A stretch of DNA of 64,000 nucleotides from Corynebacterium wankanglinii (GTDB taxonomy: Bacteria > Actinomycetota > Actinomycetes > Mycobacteriales > Mycobacteriaceae). The stretch's first letter is position 1. Each line of letters starts with the position of its first letter. The translations under genes were made by a program, and so were the position numbers. Shown one piece after another: positions 34,945 through 43,161 of the stretch. The stretch covers positions 1,240,001-1,304,000 of the forward strand of contig CP061031.1 of NCBI GenBank assembly GCA_014490595.1, in the 5' to 3' direction. The notes below the pieces were generated by a model that did no database searches, was not told the origin of the DNA, and saw nothing but the letters and a program-made list of their open reading frames with translations.

Positions 34945-36414
34945 CTAGTAGCTCAATTCCTCCCGCTCTCCTGACCACGTGGTGTGGAAGGTGCCTTCCA
35001 TGTCGACGCGCCTGTACGTGTGCGCGCCGAAAAAGTCGCGCTGGCCCTGGATGAGTGCAGCTGGCAGACGCTGGGCACGCAGAGAGTCGTAGTACGACAA
35101 CGAGGATGCGAAAACCGGCACCGGAAGTCCAAGCTGGGTTGCGGCGACCACCACGCGGCGCCACGAGTCCACCAGACCCTTGTCCAGCTCACCCTTGAAG
35201 TAGGGATCTAACAGCAGCGACGGCAGCTGCGGGTCATTTTCATAGGCCTCGGTGATGCGGTCTAGGAACTTCGCGCGGATGATGCAGCCACCCCGCCAAA
35301 TGCGCGCGAGATCGCCCGGCTTGATGTCCCAATTGTGTTCCTGCGACCCGGCATTGATCTCGTCAAAGCCCTGCGCGTAAGCGACAAGCTTTGAGGCGTA
35401 CAAAGCCCTGCGCACGTCCTCGATGAACGATTGCTTGTCGACGCCTAACGTCTCCCACGTCTGGGTCTTACCCGACGGCAGGGTGGTTGCCTGCGCCGCC
35501 TCGCGCTGCGCGAGGGCAGAGGAAAGCGCACGTGCGAACACGGCCTCGCCAATCGCGGTGGTGGGCACACCGAGGTCCAGTGCCTCCTTGACCGTCCAGC
35601 GGCCCGTGCCCTTCTGGCCGGCCGCGTCGACGATGATGTCGATGAACGGCTTGCCGGTGCGCGCGTCTACCTGCCGTAGCACCTCAGCGGTGATCTCTAT
35701 GAGGTAGGAGTCCAGATCGCCCTTGTTCCACTCGGTGAAGATGTCCGCGATCTCCGCCGGATCCAGACCGGCGGCGTACCGCAGCAAGTGGTACGCCTCG
35801 CCGATGACTTGCATGTCCGCATACTCGATGCCGTTGTGGACCATCTTGACAAAGTGGCCGGCTCCGTCGGGTCCGATGTGGGTCACGCACGGGGTGCCGT
35901 CGACTTTCGCGGCGATGTCTTCCAACAGAGGACCAAGAGTTTCCCAGGACTCCACCGGGCCGCCAGGCATGATCGACGGGCCGCGCAACGCGCCTTCCTC
36001 ACCGCCGGAAATGCCCGCGCCTACAAAGTGGCGACCAGCCGCTGCGACCTCGCGTTCGCGGCGAATGGTGTCTGTGAAAAGGGAGTTACCGCCGTCGATG
36101 ATGATGTCGCCGTCATCCATGGCCTCTACGAGCTGCGCGATGACCGCGTCCGTTGCCGCGCCGGCCTGAACCATGATGACGGCCTTGCGCGGGCGCTGAA
36201 GCGACGCCACAAAATCCTCGATGGTCTCCGCCGGGAGGAAATCGCCCTCCGCGCCGAATTCCTCCACCACTGAGCGTGTCTTTTCCGGCGAGCGGTTATA
36301 GATGGCCACCGTATGGCCCTTGGAAGCGAAATTGCGGGCGAGGTTAGAGCCCATCACCGCCATGCCGACAACACCGATCTGAGCAAGCTGGTCACCGTTG
36401 CGTTCTGCAGTCAT
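34945..36414 (-). CDS. gnd: 6-phosphogluconate dehydrogenase, decarboxylating
   Basis: A 489-residue pentose-phosphate enzyme that converts 6-phosphogluconate to ribulose 5-phosphate with NADP+. The dinucleotide fold is IGVVGMAVMGSNLARNFASKG followed by YNRSPEKT (NADP preference); the active site has GGEEGALRGPSIMPGG, the Lys in GHFVKMVHNGIEYADMQ and the C-terminal RDFFGAHTYRR. I set the start at ATG 36414 because a TAGAAT hexamer precedes it by 7 bases; a longer frame upstream lacks support. Confidence 0.95.
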   Translation of the reverse strand: MTAERNGDQLAQIGVVGMAVMGSNLARNFASKGHTVAIYNRSPEKTRSVVEEFGAEGDFLPAETIEDFVASLQRPRKAVIMVQAGAATDAVIAQLVEAMDDGDIIIDGGNSLFTDTIRREREVAAAGRHFVGAGISGGEEGALRGPSIMPGGPVESWETLGPLLEDIAAKVDGTPCVTHIGPDGAGHFVKMVHNGIEYADMQVIGEAYHLLRYAAGLDPAEIADIFTEWNKGDLDSYLIEITAEVLRQVDARTGKPFIDIIVDAAGQKGTGRWTVKEALDLGVPTTAIGEAVFARALSSALAQREAAQATTLPSGKTQTWETLGVDKQSFIEDVRRALYASKLVAYAQGFDEINAGSQEHNWDIKPGDLARIWRGGCIIRAKFLDRITEAYENDPQLPSLLLDPYFKGELDKGLVDSWRRVVVAATQLGLPVPVFASSLSYYDSLRAQRLPAALIQGQRDFFGAHTYRRVDMEGTFHTTWSGEREELSY

Positions 36415-36421
36415 ACGCCGA

Positions 36422-36427
36422 ATTCTA
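36422..36427 (-). promoter_or_regulatory. Leaderless-type -10 of gnd
   Basis: TAGAAT on the minus strand ends 7 bases before the ATG at 36414. Confidence 0.65.
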
Positions 36428-36452
36428 CGCGGACGCAGCCCCGCGGCGGACG

Positions 36453-36466
36453 TATCATCGACGGGC
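36453..36466 (+). promoter_or_regulatory. Leaderless-type promoter of the thioesterase gene
   Basis: TATCAT (36453-36458) stands 8 bases before ATG 36467, divergent from gnd. Confidence 0.6.
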
Positions 36467-36916
36467 ATGAAACTGGAGAAGAATCTGCGGTTGTACCAAG
36501 AGGTCATCGACCCGCCGATGACGCAGGCCGAACTCGACAACATAAACTCAGCGCAGTTCGACTTCGCCCAAACTCTGGGCTTGAAACTCACGTACTGCGC
36601 TAAGGACCGGCTCGAGGGCGAGCTGACGGTGGAGCAGCGCCACCTTCAACCGACCGGTATTGCCAATGGGGGAGTGTACTGCGTCATCGGGGAGACCCTC
36701 GCCTCCCTTGCTGCCGTGGCCGCATGCGGCAAACCGGCAGTGGGCATGAGTAACTACACGGACCTTCTCGGCAGTGTGCGCGAAGGGGAGACTATCCGCG
36801 CAGTGGCGAAGCCGGTGCACGTCGGTAAGCGAACGCACCTCTGGCGCGTGGAAATGAGTGCGGGCGGCAGGCTCGCCGCCGTGACCAACCTTAAGCTGAT
36901 GGTGATGGACAGCTAA
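36467..36916 (+). CDS. Hotdog-fold thioesterase (PaaI family, Rv1847-like)
   Basis: A 149-residue single hotdog domain with the HxxxxxxGGVYCVIGETLASLAA signature (HLQPTGIANGG) of PaaI/YbgC acyl-CoA thioesterases. It probably hydrolyses an aromatic or acyl-CoA ester; the substrate is unknown. It runs divergently from gnd and overlaps corA by four bases at the 3' end (tail to tail), leaving no room for a terminator. Confidence 0.87.
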   Translation: MKLEKNLRLYQEVIDPPMTQAELDNINSAQFDFAQTLGLKLTYCAKDRLEGELTVEQRHLQPTGIANGGVYCVIGETLASLAAVAACGKPAVGMSNYTDLLGSVREGETIRAVAKPVHVGKRTHLWRVEMSAGGRLAAVTNLKLMVMDS

Positions 36917-37983
36917 AGCCAGTGGTTCTTTCGGAACCACCACCACATCGCGGAAATCGCCGCGAGCATGACCAGCAACGCAGCTGGATAGCCGTAGCGC
37001 CAACCCAGCTCCGGCATGTTTTCGAAGTTCATGCCATAAATACCGGCGACCAGCGTCGGCACCGCCGCCATCCCCACCACCGCGGAGATGGTGCGCATGT
37101 CGGAGTTCTGCTGCATCGTCACCTTGGCCACGGATGCGTCGAGAAGCGAGGTGAGGCGCTCGTCGAAGCCGGAGAGGCGGTCGCTCACGATTGTCGCGTT
37201 GTCTTGCACGTCGCGGAAGTACGTGCGCAACGCTTTACACAGCAAGTCCTTGTTGTTGTTCAGACCGTTGCGCAGCGCGGGTGCCAGCGGATCGATGGCG
37301 TGACGCATCTCCAGGATCTCGCGCTTGTAGGTGTAGATCTTGTCAATGTTGATAGTGCGGCGCGGGGTGAAGACCTCGTTTTCCAAGTCATCCACATCGT
37401 CTTCGAGGAGGTCCGTAACCTTGAGGTAGTTATCCACCAGGTAGTCGGACACTGCCCATGCCACAGCTGTCGGACCAAGGACCGCAAGTTCCTGCTCGTC
37501 CTCAAGTTTCGCAGTGAGGTCCGGCAGGCGGGCACCGTGGCGGATGGTGATGGCAAACTTCTCGCCCACGATCATCTGCACTTCACCGGTAGAAATGATC
37601 TCGCGTGCATCCGCGACCTCTTCGTCGTCACGGTAGGACACCGAACGCACGACCATGAACAGTTGCTCGTCATGGCGCTCGATCTTCGGCCGCTGGTGAG
37701 CGTCCACGACATCGTCGACGACCAAGTCCTCGATATCAAAGATCTCGGCGATCTTCTCCATCTGCTCGTTTGAAGGTTCCTTCAGGCTCAACCACACGAA
37801 GGCGTTCTCGTAACGCTCTACTACCTCGAGCGCGTGCCCCATGCGGACGTTACCGGGCTGGCGCTTTCCGTCCACAAAGACGCGGCAGAAGTCGATCTGG
37901 CGCTCGAGTGGGACGGGGATGCCGCCAGTGGGGGGCTGTACCTTCTTCGGTCGTTGACCCGGCATCGGAATACGCGGCGGCAT
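36913..37983 (-). CDS. corA: CorA-type magnesium/cobalt transporter
   Basis: A 356-residue CorA. A large cytoplasmic N-terminal domain precedes two transmembrane helices at the C-terminus. The pore signature YGMNFENMPEL lies between them, and the chain ends in a positively charged tail (WFRKNHWL). CorA forms a pentameric Mg2+ channel gated by internal Mg2+. The start at 37983 has AAAGGGGG upstream. Confidence 0.92.
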   Translation of the reverse strand: MPPRIPMPGQRPKKVQPPTGGIPVPLERQIDFCRVFVDGKRQPGNVRMGHALEVVERYENAFVWLSLKEPSNEQMEKIAEIFDIEDLVVDDVVDAHQRPKIERHDEQLFMVVRSVSYRDDEEVADAREIISTGEVQMIVGEKFAITIRHGARLPDLTAKLEDEQELAVLGPTAVAWAVSDYLVDNYLKVTDLLEDDVDDLENEVFTPRRTINIDKIYTYKREILEMRHAIDPLAPALRNGLNNNKDLLCKALRTYFRDVQDNATIVSDRLSGFDERLTSLLDASVAKVTMQQNSDMRTISAVVGMAAVPTLVAGIYGMNFENMPELGWRYGYPAALLVMLAAISAMWWWFRKNHWL

Positions 37984-38121
37984 AGCTCAAGCCCCCTTTC
38001 ACTCGTGCGAGGGCCGCAACGTGGCAGCACCGCTGCGTTGCTGGGGTCCTCCGGCGGAGAGCGCACCCGGGGGCACGCTGGACAACTTAGGTGATATTAC
38101 GCTCTAGTGGTCGGTTGTCTA

Positions 38122-38150
38122 ACCGGGGTAGAGAACGGGACAACCCCGGT
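38122..38150. terminator. Hairpin between corA and pflA
   Basis: Perfect 8-bp arms ACCGGGGT / ACCCCGGT with a 13-base spacer. No T run on either side, so it may end pflA transcription weakly or be regulatory. Three CTAGAACG-type tandem octamers follow at 38152-38175 and run into the pflA stop codon. Confidence 0.4.
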
Positions 38151-38167
38151 ACTAGAACGCTAGAACG

Positions 38168-38986
38168 CTAGAACACGGTCAAGCCTCGACTGCAGAAAAT
38201 CTCGCGGGCGTGTTCAACAGCCTCGGGACTCGGGGGAGTGACCCCCTTCAGCTCGTAGTCCAGCCCGATCTTGTCCCACTTGTCTTCACCCATGTTGTGG
38301 AAGGGAAGAACTTCGACGCGTTCCACTGTGCCTTTCCACCGCGAAACGATGTCCGCGACGTTGCGGATGTTCTCCTCGCTATCCGTCAGACCGGGAACGA
38401 CCACGAAGCGCACCCACACGGGTTTACCCTTCGCGTGTAGCCGGTCGCCGAAATCGATGGTCGGTTGCAGCTGGCGGGCAGTGACGTGCTCGTAGGTGTC
38501 CGGGTCTCCCGACTTCACGTCGAGGAGGAAGAGATCGATGTTGTCCAAATCCTCGTCAGTGAGCCGAGCGCCAAGGAAGCCAGAGGTGTCTACGGTTGTA
38601 TGGACACCGGCATCGTGGACCGCATGAAGCAAACGCCGCGTGAAGGCGATCTGGAACAGTGGCTCCCCGCCGGAGAGCGTGAGCCCGCCGCCGGTGGCGT
38701 TAAAGACAGTTTTATAACGCAGCACGCGACGAACCACGTCGTCGATACGTTCGAGCGTGCCTTCCTTCATTTCCATCGTGTCCGGGTTATGGCAGTACTT
38801 GCACCGCAGCGGGCATCCGGAGAGGAAGATGGTCATCCGCGTGCCCGGCCCGTCCACAGCAGTTACGAGCTCCCACGAGTGGATGAGTCCAATCTCGCCT
38901 GTGCGGCGGGCCTCAAACAGCTCGGGGCGCGTAATCTCCAGGTCGTCGGTGGACAGTCCGCCTAAGCCGGCAGCGACGCCGCGCAC
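38168..38986 (-). CDS. pflA: Pyruvate formate-lyase activating enzyme
   Basis: A 272-residue radical SAM enzyme with the cluster motif CPLRCKYC and HNPDTMEM following, the GGE motif in LTLSGGEPLF, and downstream DVKSGDP and VPGLTDSEENI typical of PflA. It uses SAM and reducing power to put a glycyl radical on the PFL partner. Here the radical-bearing Gly lies in a separate small protein encoded just upstream in the same operon. The GTG start at 38986 is the best in-frame candidate. Confidence 0.93.
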   Translation of the reverse strand: MRGVAAGLGGLSTDDLEITRPELFEARRTGEIGLIHSWELVTAVDGPGTRMTIFLSGCPLRCKYCHNPDTMEMKEGTLERIDDVVRRVLRYKTVFNATGGGLTLSGGEPLFQIAFTRRLLHAVHDAGVHTTVDTSGFLGARLTDEDLDNIDLFLLDVKSGDPDTYEHVTARQLQPTIDFGDRLHAKGKPVWVRFVVVPGLTDSEENIRNVADIVSRWKGTVERVEVLPFHNMGEDKWDKIGLDYELKGVTPPSPEAVEHAREIFCSRGLTVF

Positions 38987-39045
38987 GCGATCGCCCTGCT
39001 CAGGCGATAACGTGACGACGCCGCTGTTCCGTCTTGGGCCATAGA

Positions 39046-39297
39046 CTATGCGCCCTGGTGGAAGGTACGGGAAATGACGTCGCGCTGCTGCTCCTTCGTC
39101 AGCTTGACGAAGTTCACGGCGTAGCCGGAGACGCGAACGGTGAGGTTCGGGTAGTTCTCCGGGTGCTCCATCGCGTCCTCCAGCGTGGACTCATCCAGCA
39201 CGTTGATGTTGGCGTGGTACAGGCCGGCCTCCATGTTGTTGGCGGCGCGGGATGCCTTCATGGAAGCGAGGCGCTCATCGAAAGTAGGGGTAGACAT
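39046..39297 (-). CDS. Stand-alone glycyl-radical domain of pyruvate formate-lyase
   Basis: An 83-residue protein whose residues 25-83 match the C-terminus of PFL and GrcA/Yfi[21 protein letters not shown], then the radical motif RVSGYAV with the glycine, and [14 protein letters not shown]. It has its own ATG with AAGGAG, 42 bases after the stop of the catalytic subunit. Because the large subunit lacks this segment, the small protein must supply the radical for normal activity, unlike E. coli where GrcA is a spare. I read this as a two-subunit split PFL rather than a frameshift. Residues 1-24 are a charged helix not found in PFL. Confidence 0.92.
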   Translation of the reverse strand: MSTPTFDERLASMKASRAANNMEAGLYHANINVLDESTLEDAMEHPENYPNLTVRVSGYAVNFVKLTKEQQRDVISRTFHQGA

Positions 39298-39339
39298 CGG
39301 GTGCTCCTTCAGAATGGGTAGATGGGGTAGGGGGTCTGG

Positions 39340-41457
39340 TTAGGCTGGGTGGATTGCCACATCGGCGTTGTCCATGATGAAACCGGCGTCGAGGACACCG
39401 ACGAGGTTGGCAACCTGTTCTTCCTTGTTGCGGCCCAAGCCCGACGGGGTGATCGTGTTGGTCAGCGAGATGCCGTCCAGCGCATCGTTGTAGTCGAGCT
39501 TGCCCACGGACAGCATCGAGGCGACCATGCCGTGGTTGTCCGCACCGTTTTCGGGGTTCGCACCCGGAGCGAACGGGGTGCCGGCTTTGTGGCCGGAGGG
39601 GAAAGAGCCGGTGGCTTTGCCGTAGACCACGTTGGAGGTGATCGTCAGCACCGACTGGGTCGGGATCGCGTCGCGGTACAGCGGGATGGCCTTGATCTTC
39701 TGCATCACCGTGTGCACCACCGTGGCGGCGATGTCATCAGCGCGGTCATCGTCGTTGCCGTAGTAGGGGAACTCGCCTTCCGTGATGTAGTCGACAACTA
39801 GACCGGACTCGTCGCGCACCGGGGTGACCTTGGCGTACTTAATGGCAGACAGGGAGTCGGCGACGATAGACAGGCCCGCGATGCCACAGCCCATGGTGCG
39901 GACGATGTCAGAGTCGTGCAGCGCCATCTCAATGGACTCGTACGCGTAGCGGTCGTGGCAGTAGTGGATGATGTTCAGGGCCTCAACGTAGGTGCCGACA
40001 ACCCAGTCCAGCATCTCTTCGTACTTCTCCCAGACCTCGTCGAAGTCCAGCGGGCCGTCGCCTTCGATCGGCGTGTGGTCACCGTCGGTGATCTGCTTGC
40101 CGCTGACCTCGTCGCGGCCGCCGTTGATGGCGTAGAGCAGGGCCTTTGCGGCGTTGACTCGCGCGCCGAAGTATTGCATCTGCTTGCCCACCTGCATCGG
40201 GGACACGCAGCAGGCGATGGCGGCATCGTCGCCCCACTTGTCTCGAATCTGCTTGTCAGACTCGTACTGCAGGGAGGACGTCTCGATGGAGATGGCGGCG
40301 CAGAACTCCTTGTACCCCTCCGGAAGTGCCGGATCCCAGAAGATGGTGATGTTCGGCTCCGGGGCCGGGCCGAGGTTGCGAAGCGTCTGCAGGAGGCGGA
40401 AAGCGGTCTTGGTTACCTGGTGGCGGCCGTCCTCGGAGAAGCCAGCGTCTGTCCAAGTCGCCCAGTACGGGTCACCGGAGAAGATCTGATCGTAGTCCTC
40501 GGTGCGCAGGAAGCGAACGATGCGCAGCTTAATCACGAGCGCGTCAATGATCTCCTGAGCTTCAACCTCGGTGAGCGTGCCGTTGGCCAAGTCGCGCTCG
40601 AAGTAGGCGTCGAGGAAAGGCGACAGGCGGCCGATGGACATCGCGGCGCCATCCTGACTCTTCACGGAGGCGAGGTAGCCGAAGTAGGTCCACTGCACGG
40701 CTTCCTTCGCGTTAGTAGCCGGTCCGGAGATGTCGAAGCCGTAGTCCTCGGCCATCTTCTTCAGCTTCTTCAGCGCCTTGATCTGCTCGGAGTGCTCCTC
40801 GCGGTAGCGTGCCCAGTGCTCAGAGAACCCCTTCTCCAGGGAGGCATCCTTCGCCTGCTGCTTCTCCTCAATAAGAAAATCCACGCCGTAGAGGGCCACA
40901 CGCCGGTAATCGCCGATGATGCGGCCGCGGCCGTAGGCGTCCGGCAGGCCCGTCACAATGTGGGAGGAGCGCGCTGCACGGATGCGCGGGGTGTAGATGT
41001 CGAAGACGGCGTCGTTGTGGGTCTTGCGGTACTGCGTGAAGATCTTCTTCACATCAGGGTTGACCTCTTTACCGGCTTCCTTAATGGCCTGTTCGACCAT
41101 GCGCCACCCGCCGTTGGGCATCATGGCGCGCTTCGTCGGAGTGTCCGTCTGCAAACCGACAATGACGTCATCGTCCTCCGAGATAAATCCCGGCTTGAAT
41201 GCGTCGATGTCGGCGGGTGTTTCGGTGTCTACGTCGTAGACACGGCGTTCACGTTCGACTGCGAGGTAGTTCTTGTCTAGGTAGTCCCAGAGGCGCAGTG
41301 TCTTTTCGGTCGCGCCTTCAAGGAACGAAGCATCCCCGTCGTAGGGGGTGTAGTTGCGTTGGACAAAATCGCGGACGTCGATGCGTTCCATCCACGGTCC
41401 CGGCGTGAAACCTTCCCACGCGCGGTTTTCGGTTTGCGGCTCTGTAGAAACAGTCAC
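39340..41457 (-). CDS. pflB: Pyruvate formate-lyase, catalytic core lacking the glycyl-radical segment
   Basis: About 705 residues from GTG 41457 (a longer frame reaches 41529). The N-terminus WEGFTPGPWMERIDVRDFVQRNYTPYDGD and the active-site pair Cys-Cys in AIACCVSPMQVGKQMQYFGARVN are intact. The chain ends naturally at VGVLDAGFIMDNADVAIHPA, just where single-chain PFLs continue for about 60 residues to RVSGYAV. That missing segment is encoded next as a separate gene. The enzyme splits pyruvate with CoA to acetyl-CoA and formate under anaerobic conditions. The operon is pflB-radical subunit-pflA. Confidence 0.93.
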   Translation of the reverse strand: MTVSTEPQTENRAWEGFTPGPWMERIDVRDFVQRNYTPYDGDASFLEGATEKTLRLWDYLDKNYLAVERERRVYDVDTETPADIDAFKPGFISEDDDVIVGLQTDTPTKRAMMPNGGWRMVEQAIKEAGKEVNPDVKKIFTQYRKTHNDAVFDIYTPRIRAARSSHIVTGLPDAYGRGRIIGDYRRVALYGVDFLIEEKQQAKDASLEKGFSEHWARYREEHSEQIKALKKLKKMAEDYGFDISGPATNAKEAVQWTYFGYLASVKSQDGAAMSIGRLSPFLDAYFERDLANGTLTEVEAQEIIDALVIKLRIVRFLRTEDYDQIFSGDPYWATWTDAGFSEDGRHQVTKTAFRLLQTLRNLGPAPEPNITIFWDPALPEGYKEFCAAISIETSSLQYESDKQIRDKWGDDAAIACCVSPMQVGKQMQYFGARVNAAKALLYAINGGRDEVSGKQITDGDHTPIEGDGPLDFDEVWEKYEEMLDWVVGTYVEALNIIHYCHDRYAYESIEMALHDSDIVRTMGCGIAGLSIVADSLSAIKYAKVTPVRDESGLVVDYITEGEFPYYGNDDDRADDIAATVVHTVMQKIKAIPLYRDAIPTQSVLTITSNVVYGKATGSFPSGHKAGTPFAPGANPENGADNHGMVASMLSVGKLDYNDALDGISLTNTITPSGLGRNKEEQVANLVGVLDAGFIMDNADVAIHPA

Positions 41458-41622
41458 AGTTGCACGGTCCTTCGGTGATAAATCTTTGAGGATCTCCGGC
41501 GGCTGCGCTTGCCCATCTAACTCACACACGTATTTTCAAAGCGCTCGCCGCTCGGTCACCATTGTAGGGGAGCGTCGGTTACTTTAGGTAGTACGTTTGA
41601 GGTGATCTTTGGCACGTCCGCC

Positions 41623-41672
41623 AAAAAGGCAACCCCCGGCGCCAGGACCGAATTCGGCCTTGACACCGGGGG
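41623..41672 (-). terminator. Terminator of ndh
   Basis: On the minus strand CCCCCGG...CCGGGGG arms (41672-41666 and 41639-41633) enclose a second palindrome CCGAATTCGG. TTTTT (AAAAA at 41623-41627) follows a few bases on. Confidence 0.75.
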
Positions 41673-41689
41673 ATGGCTGCTTGAGAAAG

Positions 41690-43027
41690 CTACTTCTCGT
41701 CCTTCGTCTGCGGGCCGTCCAGCTGGCCCTCCGTCACTGCCAGGTTGTGGCGGGTGCGGGAGAAGGCGTTAATGGTCCATTCGTTGGCTGCGACGAGGCG
41801 GTTGCGACGGCCTGTGAGGAACGACAGGTGCACACCGAGCCACATCAGCCACCCGATGAAGCCCGTGATTTCCACCTTGCCCATCTTCACCACGGCGTTG
41901 AAGCGGTTGATGATAGCCATCGAGCCCTTGTCGAAGTAGCTGAATGGGTCGCGCTGCTCCGGCGCGACATCATGCTCGACCTGCTCCTTGATGGTCTTGC
42001 CCACGTAGGAGCCGGACTGGATCGCGACCTGCGCCACACCCGGCAACTTGTCGCGGCTCATCATGTCGCCGATGATGAAGACATTCGGGTCGTCGCCCAC
42101 GGTGAGGTCGGCGTTCACCGGCACCTTGCCGGAGCGCTCCGCCTCGACCCCGAGCTGATCGGCCACCTGCTTGCCCAGCGGGGAAGCGGCCACACCGGCG
42201 GACCAAATCTTGGTCGGGGTGTCGATGGTGTTTTCCTGCTCAGTCTTCATGTCCTTGTAGGTCACAGACTCTGCATCGACGTTGGTCACCATCGCGTTCA
42301 AGATGACAGTCACACCCGCCTTCTCGAGCTCACGCTGGGCCTTCTTGCCTAGGCGCTTACCGAACGGGGGGAGCACCTGGGGCGCGCCGTCCAGGAGGTA
42401 GATCTTGGATTGCTCGGTGCTGAAGGAGTAGCGGCCCGAGGTGAATGCGCGGTGCGCCATCTCAGCCACCTGGCCGGCAAGCTCAACACCGGTCGGACCA
42501 GCGCCAACAATGACGAAGGTCAGCTCGCGCTCGCGCTCCTCAGGGGTCTCGGCGAGTTCAGCTCGCTCGAAAGCGGCGATGAGGCGAGCGCGGATTTCGA
42601 AAGCGTGATCCAGCGTCTTCAGGCCCGGGGCGAACTCGGCGAAGTGGTCGTTGCCGAAGTAGGACTGGCCGGCGCCGGCAGCAACGATGAGGGAATCATA
42701 CGCGAAGGTTGATTCCTTGCCTCCCTCAACGGAGGTGACCGTCTTGGCCTCGACATCCGCGGACTCCACATTGCCGCGCACGACCCGTATGTTCTGCTGG
42801 TCCGCAAACATCTGGCGCACGTCGCCGGTAATTTCACCGGAGGACATCAGACCAGTCGCCACCTGGTAAAGCAACGGCGGGAAAAGGTGGTGGTTGGTGT
42901 TGTTGATCAGCGTAATGTCGACGTCCGCGTCTGCGAGCTCTTTCGCCGCGTTCACGCCGCCGAAGCCAGCACCCACGATGACAACGTGGTGGCGGTTGCC
43001 ATCGGGACGGTACACCTGAGAGGCCAT
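41690..43027 (-). CDS. ndh: Type II NADH dehydrogenase
   Basis: A 445-residue non-proton-pumping NADH:menaquinone oxidoreductase. The FAD fold is HHVVIVGAGFGGVNAAKEL, the NADH fold LTFVIVGAGPTGVELAGQVAEMA, and the second FAD contact VFIIGDMMS. The C-terminal part (FIGWLMWLGVHLSFLTGRRNRL) is the membrane-binding amphipathic region. GAGGAGA precedes the ATG, and TAATAT near 43076-43081 on the minus strand fits a -10. Confidence 0.95.
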   Translation of the reverse strand: MASQVYRPDGNRHHVVIVGAGFGGVNAAKELADADVDITLINNTNHHLFPPLLYQVATGLMSSGEITGDVRQMFADQQNIRVVRGNVESADVEAKTVTSVEGGKESTFAYDSLIVAAGAGQSYFGNDHFAEFAPGLKTLDHAFEIRARLIAAFERAELAETPEERERELTFVIVGAGPTGVELAGQVAEMAHRAFTSGRYSFSTEQSKIYLLDGAPQVLPPFGKRLGKKAQRELEKAGVTVILNAMVTNVDAESVTYKDMKTEQENTIDTPTKIWSAGVAASPLGKQVADQLGVEAERSGKVPVNADLTVGDDPNVFIIGDMMSRDKLPGVAQVAIQSGSYVGKTIKEQVEHDVAPEQRDPFSYFDKGSMAIINRFNAVVKMGKVEITGFIGWLMWLGVHLSFLTGRRNRLVAANEWTINAFSRTRHNLAVTEGQLDGPQTKDEK

Positions 43028-43148
43028 GAGAGATATCTCCTCGGGTCAATGACGTTGGTTTTCGGAACGGCATACATATTACGCGCCCAGACGAGATCTG
43101 CGAGGGTGGCCTCCGACGTGGCATCCCATCTACGAACCTGCTACCCGC

Positions 43149-43161
43149 TAGCATCCGGAGA
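43149..43161 (+). promoter_or_regulatory. Leaderless-type promoter of the Cfa-like gene
   Basis: TAGCAT (43149-43154) is 7 bases before ATG 43162. Confidence 0.6.

Noticed and set aside
39046-39339. Split PFL as a simple frameshift of one gene
   Set aside because: The large frame ends in TAA after its own residues, 42 bases separate the genes, the small gene has its own AAGGAG and ATG and 24 extra residues, and no single indel would fuse them in correct register.
39916-41280. A 454-codon open frame on the + strand
   Set aside because: It is antisense to pflB, whose conserved active site and family match are clear. It is a shadow caused by GC-rich codon use.
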